DNA from: an uncultured Prevotellaceae bacterium
GTDB lineage: Bacteria > Bacteroidota > Bacteroidia > Bacteroidales > Bacteroidaceae
Reading direction: 5' to 3'
NCBI GenBank assembly: GCA_900316645.1
Contig: ONDP01000018.1
Coordinates: forward strand, 1 to 53,091
DNA: 53,091 bases
Positions 1-8,086 of this stretch are shown here, one piece after another. The position numbers and the translations under genes are program-made. The notes below the pieces were generated by a model. That model saw nothing but the letters and a program-made list of their open reading frames with translations, was not told the origin of the DNA and ran no database searches. Positions within the stretch are counted from its first letter, which is position 1. Each line of letters opens with the position of its first letter.

Positions 1-72
1 GTAGACTACCACGTTGATAGGGTGCAGGTGTAAAGACGGTGACGTCAAAGCCGAGCACTACTAATTGCCCGA
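1..72 (+). rRNA. 23S ribosomal RNA, 3' end (partial)
   Basis: The window opens inside the last part of a 23S rRNA gene. The stretch reading ACGTTGATAGG, then GCAGGTGTAAAG, then GCCGAGC and TACTAATTGCCCG is the conserved 3'-terminal part of bacterial 23S rRNA. The 3' boundary is placed by eye near position 72. The short ORFs here are not genes. Confidence 0.85.
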
Positions 73-265
73 ACGCTTTCGCTTCGCTCAGTCCATTGAC
101 CATTGACCATTGGGCTGCGCACTTCAGGCCATACATTCAGGTGTTGAAGAAGTTCTTCGTCCCAGTCGTTGCTTGTGGAGATTGTCACCTATACGTTGAC
201 ATGCTGATGATTGTCGTTGTACCCTAATGGTCAATGTTCAATGGTCAATGTTCAATGAAGAATTA
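73..265 (+). repeat. 23S-5S spacer with inverted 7-nt repeats
   Basis: The spacer contains heptads of CATTGAC at 94-114 and the complementary pattern TGGTCAA / TGTTCAA at 228-255. The two blocks can pair, closing a stalk just before the 5S gene. No tRNA is seen in the spacer. The stalk may serve rRNA processing, but the same heptad style recurs elsewhere in the window, so it may simply be an intergenic repeat. Confidence 0.6.
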
Positions 266-355
<90 letters not shown>

Positions 356-361
356 TTAAAA

Positions 362-397
362 GAAGCCCTGAGGATGCAATATCTTCAGGGCTTTTTC
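362..397 (+). terminator. rRNA operon terminator
   Basis: AAGCCCTGA at 363-371 pairs with TCAGGGCTT at 385-393 and is followed by a T run. This is a standard intrinsic terminator shape directly after the 5S gene. Confidence 0.8.
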
Positions 398-410
398 GTT
401 TTATATCTGT

Positions 411-1568
411 ATGCAATGGACAGATAGAATCCGACAGGTTAAGATTTTGCTGGTAGTGATGGCCATCATCATTGCTGTTGTTTCTTTGCTGGTGTCGCAT
501 TTCCTGGTTGACGACCTTTCCGCTGAGGAGCGGAAGAAGATGGAGGTGTGGGCTCAGGCGCTTCATTCGTTGAATGAGGCTGATGAGAGTACGGATTTGT
601 CGTTGGTACTGAGTGTGATGGAGGGCAACAGTACGATTCCTGTTATTGTGTTGGATAAGGACGGACATGTTGCAGATTACCGGAATATTAAGATTAAAGC
701 AGCTGATGCTGCTGACACGATTGCTTTTGTAGAGCGGATGGGTCAGCGGATGAAGGCAGCCGACCGATATATCAAGATACAGATTGGCGATTCGACAGAC
801 TATCAGTTGGTTTGTTATGACGATTCGGTGATGCTGAAGCGTTTGGCAGCATGGCCTTATGTGCAGTTGGGTATTGTGTTGATATTTGTCGTTGTAGCCA
901 TTTTCGCCCTGTTATCGTCAAAGCGTGCCGAACAGAATAAGGTATGGGTAGGACTTTCGAAGGAGACGGCTCACCAACTGGGAACACCTATCTCCAGTCT
1001 GATGGCATGGACAGAGATGTTGAAGGAAAACTATCCGAATGACGAACTGTTGCCGGAGATGGATAAGGACGTGAAACGTTTGGAGCGTATTGCTGAACGT
1101 TTCTCGAAGATAGGATCGGTGCCGGAACCTGTTGACACATCGATGAAAGAGGTGTTGCAGCATGTGATAGAGTATATGAGTCATCGTACTTCCCAGAGGG
1201 TGCAGATAGTCAGCAAGATGCCGCAAGACGATGTTGTCATCAAGATCAATGCCTCGTTGTTTGAATGGGTGATAGAGAATCTCTGCAAGAATGCGGTGGA
1301 TGCGATGGAGGGAGAAGGTACGATTGAGATATTGCTGTGGCAGACGGACAATCGTGTCGTGATAGAAGTGTCGGACACGGGTAAGGGTATCCGGAAGAAA
1401 GATATCAAGAACGTGTTCACCCCCGGTTTTACAACCAAGAAACGAGGGTGGGGTCTCGGTTTGTCGTTGGCCAAGCGAATTGTAGAGGAATATCATCACG
1501 GACATATTTTTGTGAAGTGGTCGGAATTAGGAAAGGGTACCACTTTCCGTATCGAAATGCCCCAATAA
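411..1568 (+). CDS. Membrane sensor histidine kinase
   Basis: This 385-residue protein has two membrane segments (about 11-31 and 150-169) enclosing a roughly 120-residue extracytoplasmic sensor. The phosphoacceptor region reads AHQLGTPISSL, with His188 the likely phosphorylated residue. A GHKL ATPase domain follows, with N box (NLCKNAVDAMEG), G1 box (DTGKGI) and a GWGLGLSLAKR G2 box. No HAMP or PAS domain is evident, and no response regulator lies next to it, so its partner is elsewhere. It sits between the rRNA terminator and the DUF177 operon. A perfect hairpin follows its stop. The signal sensed cannot be read from the sequence. Confidence 0.88.
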   Translation: MQWTDRIRQVKILLVVMAIIIAVVSLLVSHFLVDDLSAEERKKMEVWAQALHSLNEADESTDLSLVLSVMEGNSTIPVIVLDKDGHVADYRNIKIKAADAADTIAFVERMGQRMKAADRYIKIQIGDSTDYQLVCYDDSVMLKRLAAWPYVQLGIVLIFVVVAIFALLSSKRAEQNKVWVGLSKETAHQLGTPISSLMAWTEMLKENYPNDELLPEMDKDVKRLERIAERFSKIGSVPEPVDTSMKEVLQHVIEYMSHRTSQRVQIVSKMPQDDVVIKINASLFEWVIENLCKNAVDAMEGEGTIEILLWQTDNRVVIEVSDTGKGIRKKDIKNVFTPGFTTKKRGWGLGLSLAKRIVEEYHHGHIFVKWSELGKGTTFRIEMPQ

Positions 1569-1600
1569 GATTGCACACTACCCCCTGTAAGTGTGCAATC
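1569..1600 (+). terminator. Perfect 11-bp hairpin after the kinase gene
   Basis: GATTGCACACT at 1569-1579 pairs perfectly with AGTGTGCAATC at 1590-1600. It begins one base after the stop codon. There is no clear U tract, so it may stabilise the 3' end rather than act as a classical terminator. Confidence 0.6.
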
Positions 1601-1647
1601 TGTGCGTTCTTAGTAGCTGATTTTCAACGGAAAAGCAAAAAAAATGT

Positions 1648-1675
1648 AATTGATAATTCATAATTCGTAATTATT
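1648..1675 (+). repeat. 7-nt repeat array abutting a promoter
   Basis: Four consecutive heptads each begin with AATT (AATTGAT, then variants). The array ends three bases before the -7 box of the DUF177 operon, so it occupies the place of the -33 region. Confidence 0.7.
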
Positions 1676-1678
1676 TTG

Positions 1679-1686
1679 TAACTTTG
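1679..1686 (+). promoter_or_regulatory. -7 promoter element, DUF177-rpmF-fabH operon
   Basis: TAACTTTG matches the Bacteroidota -7 consensus TAnnTTTG. Transcription should begin near 1690, which rules out the upstream TTG at 1684 as the start codon of the next gene. Confidence 0.7.
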
Positions 1687-1704
1687 CAACTCAAAAGTGT
1701 GGTT

Positions 1705-2274
1705 ATGTGTAATCTGGAGTCGTTTAAGATTGATTTAAAAGGTATGAAGACAGACGAGCAACGTCTGGAATTTGACCTGAATGATGATTTCTTTAAGGCT
1801 TTGGATGTCTCGGAAGTGAATGGCGGAGCATTGCACGTGTCAGTGTCTATACGCAAGGCTACTGGCTTTTATGAACTGCAGTTCCATGCCGAGGGCACAG
1901 TGACTGTTCCTTGCGATATATGCCTTGACGATATGGATCAGCCCATAGAGACCGACCATGTTCTGGTGGCAAAGCTTGGAGCAGAGACCAACACCGAGGA
2001 TGATGATGTCGTGACAGTTGACGAGAATGAAGGAATACTCGATACCTCATGGCTCATTTACGAGTTTATAGCTTTGGCCATACCCATCAAGCACGTTCAT
2101 GCACCTGGAAAATGCAATAGTGCGATGACGCAGAAGCTGGAAGAGCTGAGCGGTGCCGTCCGAAGCGGCGAAGTTAAAGTTAAAAGTTTAAAGTTTATAG
2201 AATTATGGCACATCCTAAAAGAAGACAGTCGAAGACTCGTACACTCAAGCGTCGTACTCATGACAAGGCAGTAG
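1705..2274 (+). CDS. DUF177 (YceD-type) protein with altered C-terminus
   Basis: DUF177/YceD proteins are encoded before rpmF in most bacteria and are linked to 23S rRNA or ribosome biogenesis. The ATG at 1705 gives MCNLESFKIDLKGM, the usual Bacteroidales start. The TTG at 1684 lies within the promoter. The CxxC pair near the middle (PCDIC) and the HAPGKCN segment fit the family. The C-terminus is odd: the acidic tail ending in DPRW that I recall from relatives is absent. Instead the frame enters an AAAGTTAAA-type repeat at 2171-2198 and runs 70 nt into rpmF in another frame. The last 35 or so residues are probably not ancestral. Confidence 0.82.
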   Translation: MCNLESFKIDLKGMKTDEQRLEFDLNDDFFKALDVSEVNGGALHVSVSIRKATGFYELQFHAEGTVTVPCDICLDDMDQPIETDHVLVAKLGAETNTEDDDVVTVDENEGILDTSWLIYEFIALAIPIKHVHAPGKCNSAMTQKLEELSGAVRSGEVKVKSLKFIELWHILKEDSRRLVHSSVVLMTRQ

Positions 2275-2393
2275 CTCCCACACTGGCAGTATGCCCTAAC
2301 TGTGGTGCTTATCATGTTTATCACACCGTATGCCCCACTTGTGGCTACTATCGTGGTAAGATTGCCATTGTAATGGACGAAGCAGCAGAGTAA
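2205..2393 (+). CDS. rpmF: 50S ribosomal protein L32
   Basis: The 62-residue protein begins MAHPKRRQSKTRT and holds a four-cysteine zinc ribbon (CPNCG and CPTCG), the zinc-binding form of L32. It is a structural protein of the large ribosomal subunit. It overlaps the aberrant 3' end of the DUF177 frame by 70 nt and is followed by a heptad repeat and fabH. This DUF177-rpmF-fabH order is widely conserved. Confidence 0.96.
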   Translation: MAHPKRRQSKTRTLKRRTHDKAVAPTLAVCPNCGAYHVYHTVCPTCGYYRGKIAIVMDEAAE

Positions 2394-2397
2394 CTGT

Positions 2398-2431
2398 AAT
2401 TGATAATTGATAATTGATAATTGACAATTGG
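2398..2431 (+). repeat. 7-nt repeat array between rpmF and fabH
   Basis: Three exact AATTGAT heptads are followed by AATTGAC and AATTGG. The array fills nearly the whole rpmF-fabH gap, and its last unit supplies the TTG start codon of fabH. Confidence 0.75.
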
Positions 2432-3441
2432 AAAAAAAGATCAATGCGATAATCACCGGTATTGGTGGCTACGTGCCCGATTATGTCCTTACGAATGAGG
2501 AGTTGTCGCGCATGGTAGACACCAATGACGAGTGGATTATGACCCGCGTAGGTATCAAGGAGCGTCACATCCTCACGGAGGAAGGTCTCGGCACCAGTTA
2601 CATGGCTCGTAAGGCAGCCAAGATGGTGATTCAGAAGACCGGTGTAGATCCTGATACTATTGACGCTGTGATTGTAACCACCTCGACGGCTGATTATAAG
2701 TTTCCTTCTACAGCCAGTATCGTGTTGGGCAAGCTTGGATTGAAGAATGCTTTTGCTTTTGATTTCTGGGCAGCATGCTGTGGATTTCTCTATACGCTCG
2801 ACGTGGCCGCCTCGATGATACAGTGCGGTCGTTATAAGAAGATTATCGTGATTGGTGCTGACAAGATGTCGTCAGTAGTCGATTACAAGGACCGTGCTAC
2901 CTGTCCTTTGTTCGGTGACGGTGCAGCAGCAGTTCTTGTAGAGGGTACCGAAGAAGAGAATATCGGTGTGATGGACTCTTATTTCCGTGCTGACGGTAAG
3001 GGACTTCCGTTCCTTCATCTGAAGGCAGGTGGTTCGGTATCACCTCCCAGCCATTTCACCGTTGATCATCGTTTGCACTATCTGTATCAGGAAGGTCGCA
3101 CGGTATTCCGTTATGCAGTGACCAATATGAGTGACGACTGTGCATTGATAGCCGAGCGTAACGGTCTGAACAAGGACAACATCCAGTGGGTGGTACCTCA
3201 TCAGGCAAATATGCGAATCATCGAGGCTGTGGCCAAGCGTCTTGAGTTGCCGATGGAACAGGTAATGGTGAACATCGAGCACTTTGGAAATACATCGGCT
3301 GCAACGATACCCTTGGCACTCTGGGAAAACGAGCATCTGCTGAAGAAGGGCGACAACATCATTATGACCGCTTTTGGAGCAGGATTCGTTCACGGAGCAA
3401 GTTATTACCGATGGGCTTATGATGGAAACAAGAATGCATAA
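2428..3441 (+). CDS. fabH: Beta-ketoacyl-ACP synthase III (FabH)
   Basis: FabH condenses acetyl-CoA with malonyl-ACP to start fatty acid synthesis. The catalytic triad is visible: Cys117 in AACCGF, His in VVPHQAN and Asn in GNTSAATIP. At 337 residues the length is normal. The start is a TTG at 2428; no in-frame ATG lies near, and the protein begins MEKKINAIITGIGGYVPDY as expected. The TTG lies inside the heptad repeat, so repeat insertion or expansion probably replaced the original start region. The gene overlaps era by 8 nt. Confidence 0.95.
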   Translation: MEKKINAIITGIGGYVPDYVLTNEELSRMVDTNDEWIMTRVGIKERHILTEEGLGTSYMARKAAKMVIQKTGVDPDTIDAVIVTTSTADYKFPSTASIVLGKLGLKNAFAFDFWAACCGFLYTLDVAASMIQCGRYKKIIVIGADKMSSVVDYKDRATCPLFGDGAAAVLVEGTEEENIGVMDSYFRADGKGLPFLHLKAGGSVSPPSHFTVDHRLHYLYQEGRTVFRYAVTNMSDDCALIAERNGLNKDNIQWVVPHQANMRIIEAVAKRLELPMEQVMVNIEHFGNTSAATIPLALWENEHLLKKGDNIIMTAFGAGFVHGASYYRWAYDGNKNA

Positions 3442-4363
3442 AGCGGGATTTGTAAATATAGTTGGGAACCCCAATGTAGGTAAAAGTACGCTCATGAACC
3501 AATTGGTTGGTGAGCGTATTTCGATTGCTACGTTCAAGGCTCAGACGACGCGCCACCGCATCATGGGTATTGTGAATACCGACGATATGCAGATAGTGTT
3601 CAGCGATACGCCGGGTGTGCTGAAACCCAATTATAAGTTGCAGGAATCGATGTTGGCATTCTCGGAATCGGCTTTGCAGGATGCTGATGTGCTGCTCTAT
3701 GTGACCGATGTCATTGAGAATCCGGAGAAGAACATGGATTTTCTGGAGAAGGTGCAGAAGATGAAGATTCCTGTGCTGCTGCTGATTAATAAGATTGATA
3801 GCCTCACCCCTAACCCCTCTCCTAAAGGCGAGGGGAACAAAGGCGAGGGGAGTAGCCAGGTGCAACTGGCAACGATTGTGGAGAAGTGGCACGCGCTGCT
3901 GCCCAATGCCGAGATACTGCCTATTTCGGCTAAGAATAAGTTTGGGGTGGATATGCTTCTGAAGCGCATCAAGGAGCTGTTGCCCGATTCGCCCCCATAT
4001 TTCGATAAAGACCAGTTGACGGACAAACCGGCGCGTTTCTTCGTGTCGGAGATAATCCGTGAGAAGATACTGCTCTATTACGACAAGGAGATTCCTTATG
4101 CCGTCGAGGTGCGTGTGGAGCGATTCAAGGAAGAGGAGAAACTCATCCGTATCAATGCCGTTATCTATGTGGAGCGTGACTCGCAGAAAGGCATCATCAT
4201 CGGCCATCAGGGTGTGGCGTTGAAGAAAGTGAACAGCGAGGCCCGCAAGGCATTGGAGAAATTCTTCGACAAGCACATTTATCTGGAGACCTATGTCAAG
4301 GTGGATAAAGACTGGCGTTCGTCGCAGAAGGAGTTGGATTCATTTGGATATAACCCAGAATAA
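3434..4363 (+). CDS. era: GTPase Era with an in-frame palindromic insert
   Basis: Era is an essential GTPase that binds 16S rRNA and assists 30S maturation. G1 (GNPNVGKST), G3 (DTPG) and G4 (NKID, Asn119) are present, and the C-terminal KH domain has GHQGVALKK. MHKAGFVNIVG at 3434 is the usual start and overlaps the fabH stop; in-frame ATGs at 3419 and 3422 are alternatives. Just after NKID, about 17 residues (123-139, SLTPNPSPKGEG and following) are extra relative to relatives. They are encoded by a palindromic repeat (3801-3851). The insert lies between G4 and G5, probably in a surface loop, so the protein may still work. Confidence 0.94.
   Translation: MHKAGFVNIVGNPNVGKSTLMNQLVGERISIATFKAQTTRHRIMGIVNTDDMQIVFSDTPGVLKPNYKLQESMLAFSESALQDADVLLYVTDVIENPEKNMDFLEKVQKMKIPVLLLINKIDSLTPNPSPKGEGNKGEGSSQVQLATIVEKWHALLPNAEILPISAKNKFGVDMLLKRIKELLPDSPPYFDKDQLTDKPARFFVSEIIREKILLYYDKEIPYAVEVRVERFKEEEKLIRINAVIYVERDSQKGIIIGHQGVALKKVNSEARKALEKFFDKHIYLETYVKVDKDWRSSQKELDSFGYNPE
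3801..3851 (+). repeat. GC-rich palindromic element inserted in era
   Basis: The element opens with CCTCACCCC, has a stem of CCCCTCTCC against GGCGAGGGG, and repeats GGCGAGGGG at 3842-3850. It is 51 nt (17 codons) and leaves the reading frame open. A copy with the same core and spacing lies at 9472-9512 inside another gene. Confidence 0.75.
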
Positions 4364-4373
4364 TAACCATTAA

Positions 4374-4384
4374 AAAAAGGAGGT
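4374..4384 (+). promoter_or_regulatory. Strong ribosome binding site (AAAGGAGGT)
   Basis: A near-perfect Shine-Dalgarno sequence ends five bases before the ATG at 4390. Such sites are rare in this window. Confidence 0.75.
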
Positions 4385-4389
4385 AAAAG

Positions 4390-4800
4390 ATGCAGTTACA
4401 CCGTCATGGATTCAAAGTGATGCTTTGCAGTCTGCTGCTATTGATGGTAGCATTGTCGGCAAAGGCACAGACAGCGCAAGAGTCGGACTACACCAAGTAT
4501 GCAGGCAAGATAGGTCCGTATGCAATCACGCTGTTCGTCAATGTGCACAGCTATGGAGGAGAGGATGCAGGATATTATTATTACAACGACCGTCCTCAGA
4601 CCAAGTTTACGCTGAAGATGATAGAGAACGAACCAAATCCGAAGGGATTCAATAAGGTGGTTCTCAACGAGTATTCACCCAAGGGCAACCATACGGGTAC
4701 TTTCAAGGGAATAATCGAAGGTCGTGGCGATGGATTCTATGGAACCTTCACCAACGGTCAGGGAAAGAAATTTGAGTTTAATTTGATGCAACAATATTAA
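4390..4800 (+). CDS. Small secreted protein of unknown function
   Basis: The 136-residue protein has a clear signal peptide (charged start, a hydrophobic stretch at about 9-22, then AKAQT cleavage). The mature part is about 110 residues, rich in Gly and Tyr ([24 protein letters not shown]), suggesting a small beta-rich periplasmic or surface protein. I do not recognise a family. It lies between era and der and its stop overlaps the der start (TAATG), so it is in the GTPase operon and translated in coupling. The strong Shine-Dalgarno site suggests good expression. Confidence 0.8.
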   Translation: MQLHRHGFKVMLCSLLLLMVALSAKAQTAQESDYTKYAGKIGPYAITLFVNVHSYGGEDAGYYYYNDRPQTKFTLKMIENEPNPKGFNKVVLNEYSPKGNHTGTFKGIIEGRGDGFYGTFTNGQGKKFEFNLMQQY

Positions 4801-6113
4801 TGGGAAACTTAGTAGCGATAGTAGGACGCCCCAATGTGGGTAAATCCACCTTATTTAACCGACTCACCAACAGTCGTCGCGCCATTGTGAGCGACGAGGC
4901 AGGCACTACCCGCGACCGCCAGTATGGCAAGTGCGAGTGGAACGGTCGTGAGTTCTCTGTTGTCGATACCGGTGGATGGGTTGTCAACAGCGACGATATT
5001 TTCGAAGAAGAGATACGCAAGCAGGTGATTGTTGCCACCGAGGAAGCCGATTTGGTGCTGTTTTTGGTAGATATCAAGAACGGTCTGACCGATTTAGATC
5101 AGGATGTGGCACTCATCTTGCGACGCTCTAAGTTGCCCGTAGTGCTTGTAGCCAACAAAGCCGACGACGGAAAAGACCTCTATGGCCAGTATGAATTCTA
5201 TAAACTCGGACTGGGTGATCCCTTCTGTGTGAGTGCTGCCACTGGTTCTGGTACAGGCGATTTGCTCGATCATATCCTGACGAAGCTCAAATCCGACGAG
5301 GTTGACGATATCGAGGACGGCACCCCCCGTTTTGCCGTTGTGGGTCGCCCGAATGCCGGTAAGTCGAGCATCATCAATGCCTTTATCGGTGAAGACCGTA
5401 ATATCGTGACGGAGATAGCCGGTACGACGCGTGATTCTATCTATACGAAATACGACAAGTTCGGCTTCGATTTCTATCTGGTTGACACAGCCGGTATCCG
5501 TCGTAAGAATAAGGTGACCGAGGATTTGGAGTTCTACAGCGTGATGCGCAGTATCCGTGCCATCGAGAATTCCGACGTCTGCATCCTGATGATTGATGCC
5601 ACTCGAGGTATCGAGGCACAGGACATGAATATCTTCCAGTTGATACAGAAGAACAACAAGTCGTTGGTAGTTGTCGTCAACAAGTGGGACCTCGTAGAGG
5701 ACAAGTCGCAGATAGCCATCAAGACCTTCGAGACCGCCATCCGCAACCGTATGGCTCCGTTTGTTGATTTCCCTATCATCTTCGCTTCCGCAGTTACGAA
5801 GCAGCGCATTTTCAAAGTGTTGGAGACAGCTAAGCAGGTATATCTCAACCGCACCATCAAGATCGGCACATCCAAGTTGAACGAAGTGATGCTACCGTTG
5901 ATAGAGGCCACACCGCCCCCTTCCATCAAGGGAAAATACATCAAGATCAAGTATGTATCGCAGGTGCCCGACACGCAGATACCCACCTTCGTGTTCTATG
6001 CCAACCTTCCCCAGTATGTGAAGGAGCCCTATCGCCGTTTCCTGGAGAATAAGTTGCGTGATAACTGGACACTGACAGGAACACCCATTAATGTGTTTAT
6101 CCGACAGAAATGA
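4800..6113 (+). CDS. der: Ribosome-assembly GTPase Der (EngA)
   Basis: Der is a double-GTPase needed for 50S subunit maturation. Two G domains are visible, with Walker A motifs GRPNVGKST (near residue 10) and GRPNAGKSS (near residue 182), followed by the KH-like C-terminal domain. The 437-residue length is standard. The start codon overlaps the previous stop (TAATG), and the stop overlaps the next start (ATGA), so the gene sits in a tightly coupled operon. Confidence 0.97.
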   Translation: MGNLVAIVGRPNVGKSTLFNRLTNSRRAIVSDEAGTTRDRQYGKCEWNGREFSVVDTGGWVVNSDDIFEEEIRKQVIVATEEADLVLFLVDIKNGLTDLDQDVALILRRSKLPVVLVANKADDGKDLYGQYEFYKLGLGDPFCVSAATGSGTGDLLDHILTKLKSDEVDDIEDGTPRFAVVGRPNAGKSSIINAFIGEDRNIVTEIAGTTRDSIYTKYDKFGFDFYLVDTAGIRRKNKVTEDLEFYSVMRSIRAIENSDVCILMIDATRGIEAQDMNIFQLIQKNNKSLVVVVNKWDLVEDKSQIAIKTFETAIRNRMAPFVDFPIIFASAVTKQRIFKVLETAKQVYLNRTIKIGTSKLNEVMLPLIEATPPPSIKGKYIKIKYVSQVPDTQIPTFVFYANLPQYVKEPYRRFLENKLRDNWTLTGTPINVFIRQK

Positions 6114-6502
6114 AGCACAGTTTCGTCCTTCTGCTCATTGCTGCACTGATGTTCGGTGGCTGTTCAAAGGAACAGACTCCCGAAGAATTGGCAGGTCAGG
6201 CAGCCAAGACCTATTACGACCGCTTGCTGGCAGACGACTATGAGGGATTCCTGCGTGGTAAAGTCACCAGCGACTCCTTGCCCGGCGACTATCGCTCGCA
6301 GCTGCTGACCTCTTACAAGCAATATAAGCAAACGCTGGACGAAATGCATGGTGGTGTAGCCTCCGTGACCATTTCAAATACGCGCAACGACAGCATCATG
6401 CAGATGATGCAGGCATTCCTGTTGCTTCATTTCAAGGATTCTACAAAAGAAGAGATTATTGTGCCGATGGTGCTTGAGGGTGCTGAGTGGAAGATGCGTT
6501 AA
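6110..6502 (+). CDS. Small lipoprotein of unknown function
   Basis: The 130-residue product has a lipoprotein signal ending at a lipobox-like FGGC followed by SKEQTPEE. The mature part has a helix rich in acidic residues and a closing strand pattern ([17 protein letters not shown]) like DUF4878 or NTF2-like lipoproteins, but I cannot assign it firmly. It is coupled to der by an ATGA overlap. Its 3' end overlaps the convergent ABC ATPase gene by 47 nt. Confidence 0.78.
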   Translation: MKHSFVLLLIAALMFGGCSKEQTPEELAGQAAKTYYDRLLADDYEGFLRGKVTSDSLPGDYRSQLLTSYKQYKQTLDEMHGGVASVTISNTRNDSIMQMMQAFLLLHFKDSTKEEIIVPMVLEGAEWKMR

Positions 6503-7250
6503 CCACTTCGCGCATTTCTTTCAGCAAGTCGGAGGCAAAGATGAAATCAGTCAGCCGCTTGTTGGTTGACCCCATGATTTCCGACGAAATACCCTGCCAC
6601 TCCTTGTGACCTTCATATATAAAGACGATATTCTCACCGATGGTCGTCACCGAGTTCATGTCGTGCGTATTGATAATCGTCGTCATGTTGAACTCCTTCG
6701 TGATGCTGTGCAGCAAGTCGTCAATCACCAGCGACGTCTTCGGGTCGAGTCCAGAGTTAGGCTCGTCGCAGAACAGGTATTTGGGATTGAGTGCAATAGC
6801 GCGTGCGATAGCCACACGTTTCTGCATACCGCCCGATATCTCACCCGGATACTTTGTTTCAGCCCCCACCAGATTCACGCGGTCCAGGCACTCCATCGCC
6901 CTCTTGGTGCGCTCACGGAGATTCATCGGGGCAAACATATCCAGGGGGAACATCACATTTTCCAATACCGTCATTGAGTCGAAGAGGGCAGCATTCTGGA
7001 AAATCATACCCATCTCGCGTCGCATCAGAATCTTTTCCTCTTTCGACATAGCCACGAAGTCGCGTCCGTCATACAGAATCTGTCCGCTGGTGGGTTCAAA
7101 CAGTCCTACCAGATTCTTCAGCAGCACCGTTTTTCCGCTACCGCTCTGACCGATAATCAGATTCGTCTTGCCGTCTTCGAAAACGGTAGTGATGTCTTTC
7201 AGCACTTCAAGTCCGTCAAAGCTCTTACAAAGATTCTTTACCTCTATCAT
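6456..7250 (-). CDS. Mla-type ABC transporter ATP-binding protein
   Basis: The protein (264 residues) has Walker A GQSGSGKT, signature SGGMQKR, Walker B YLFCDEP and a switch histidine (NTHDMNSV), all typical of MlaF/Ttg2A ATPases. These drive phospholipid or other lipid transfer between inner and outer membranes. It overlaps the permease gene by 4 nt (ATGA). The tail after about residue 250 ([11 protein letters not shown]) is encoded opposite the end of the lipoprotein gene and looks unconserved. No MCE-domain substrate-binding gene follows in this window. Confidence 0.92.
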   Translation of the reverse strand: MIEVKNLCKSFDGLEVLKDITTVFEDGKTNLIIGQSGSGKTVLLKNLVGLFEPTSGQILYDGRDFVAMSKEEKILMRREMGMIFQNAALFDSMTVLENVMFPLDMFAPMNLRERTKRAMECLDRVNLVGAETKYPGEISGGMQKRVAIARAIALNPKYLFCDEPNSGLDPKTSLVIDDLLHSITKEFNMTTIINTHDMNSVTTIGENIVFIYEGHKEWQGISSEIMGSTNKRLTDFIFASDLLKEMREVVNASSTQHPQAPSAQ

Positions 7251-8002
7251 GACAGCAGTTGTGTTAAGAATACATCACTAAACAGAATCAATACGCTTGA
7301 GCAGACCACAGCGTCAGTTGAAGCCTTACCCACATTGACCGAACCGCCCTCGACGGTATAGCCGAAGAAAGAGGGTACAGCCGATATGATGAAAGCAAAG
7401 AACAGACTCTTGATGATACTCATCCATACGAACCACGACTTGAACGAGTGCTGAATACCCAGTGTCAGGTCGTCGGGCACGATGATATGTCCCAGATAGG
7501 CAGTGCCGTAGGCTCCTATGATACCCATTGCCGACGAGAATATCACGAGCATGGGCATAATGGTCAGCATGGCCGTTATCTTTGGCAGAATCAGGTAGCC
7601 TGCCGAGTTGATGCCCATGATGTCCAGGGCGTCAATCTGTTGCGTCACGCGCATCGTACCCAGTTCCGAAGCAATGTTCGACCCCACCTTACCAGCCAGA
7701 ATCAGACACATGATACTGCTGGAGAACTCCAACAGCATGATTTCGCGGGTGGTGTAACCACTGACCCAGCGCGGCATCCACGGGCTCTGGATGTTCAGTT
7801 TCATCTGAATGCAGATAACTGCACCGATGAAGAATGATATCAGCAGCACGATGCCTATTGAGTTGACACCCAGTTGTGCCATCTCCTTGATATATTCCTT
7901 GGCAAACATGCGCAAGCGCTCTGGGCGCCTGAATGTGCGTCCCATCAGCATGATGAATTTGCCAAACGATGTCAGCGATTTATGCAATAGTTTTATAATC
8001 AT
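7247..8002 (-). CDS. Mla-type ABC transporter permease (MlaE family)
   Basis: This 251-residue integral membrane protein matches MlaE permeases ([43 protein letters not shown]). The ATG at 8002 giving [10 protein letters not shown] is chosen over the upstream ATG at 8038, because the -7 promoter box lies at 8008-8015 between them. The transcript is then nearly leaderless. It forms the lipid transporter with the ATPase encoded next. Confidence 0.92.
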   Translation of the reverse strand: MIIKLLHKSLTSFGKFIMLMGRTFRRPERLRMFAKEYIKEMAQLGVNSIGIVLLISFFIGAVICIQMKLNIQSPWMPRWVSGYTTREIMLLEFSSSIMCLILAGKVGSNIASELGTMRVTQQIDALDIMGINSAGYLILPKITAMLTIMPMLVIFSSAMGIIGAYGTAYLGHIIVPDDLTLGIQHSFKSWFVWMSIIKSLFFAFIISAVPSFFGYTVEGGSVNVGKASTDAVVCSSVLILFSDVFLTQLLS

Positions 8003-8007
8003 GGGTG

Positions 8008-8015
8008 CAAAGATA
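8008..8015 (-). promoter_or_regulatory. -7 promoter element of the mlaE-mlaF operon
   Basis: On the minus strand this reads TATCTTTG, a match to TAnnTTTG, six bases before the ATG at 8002. Confidence 0.65.
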
Positions 8016-8046
8016 CATATTTTTATGAAAAAAATCATACCTTTGG

Positions 8047-8077
8047 TTGTTTTTTATCAAACTTATTCGTAACTTTG
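8047..8077 (+). promoter_or_regulatory. Promoter of lptB (-33 TTG and -7 TAACTTTG)
   Basis: TTG at 8047-8049 is followed after 20 nt by TAACTTTG at 8070-8077, the expected Bacteroidota spacing. The ATG at 8087 is just downstream. Confidence 0.7.
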
Positions 8078-8086
8078 CCATCAACT

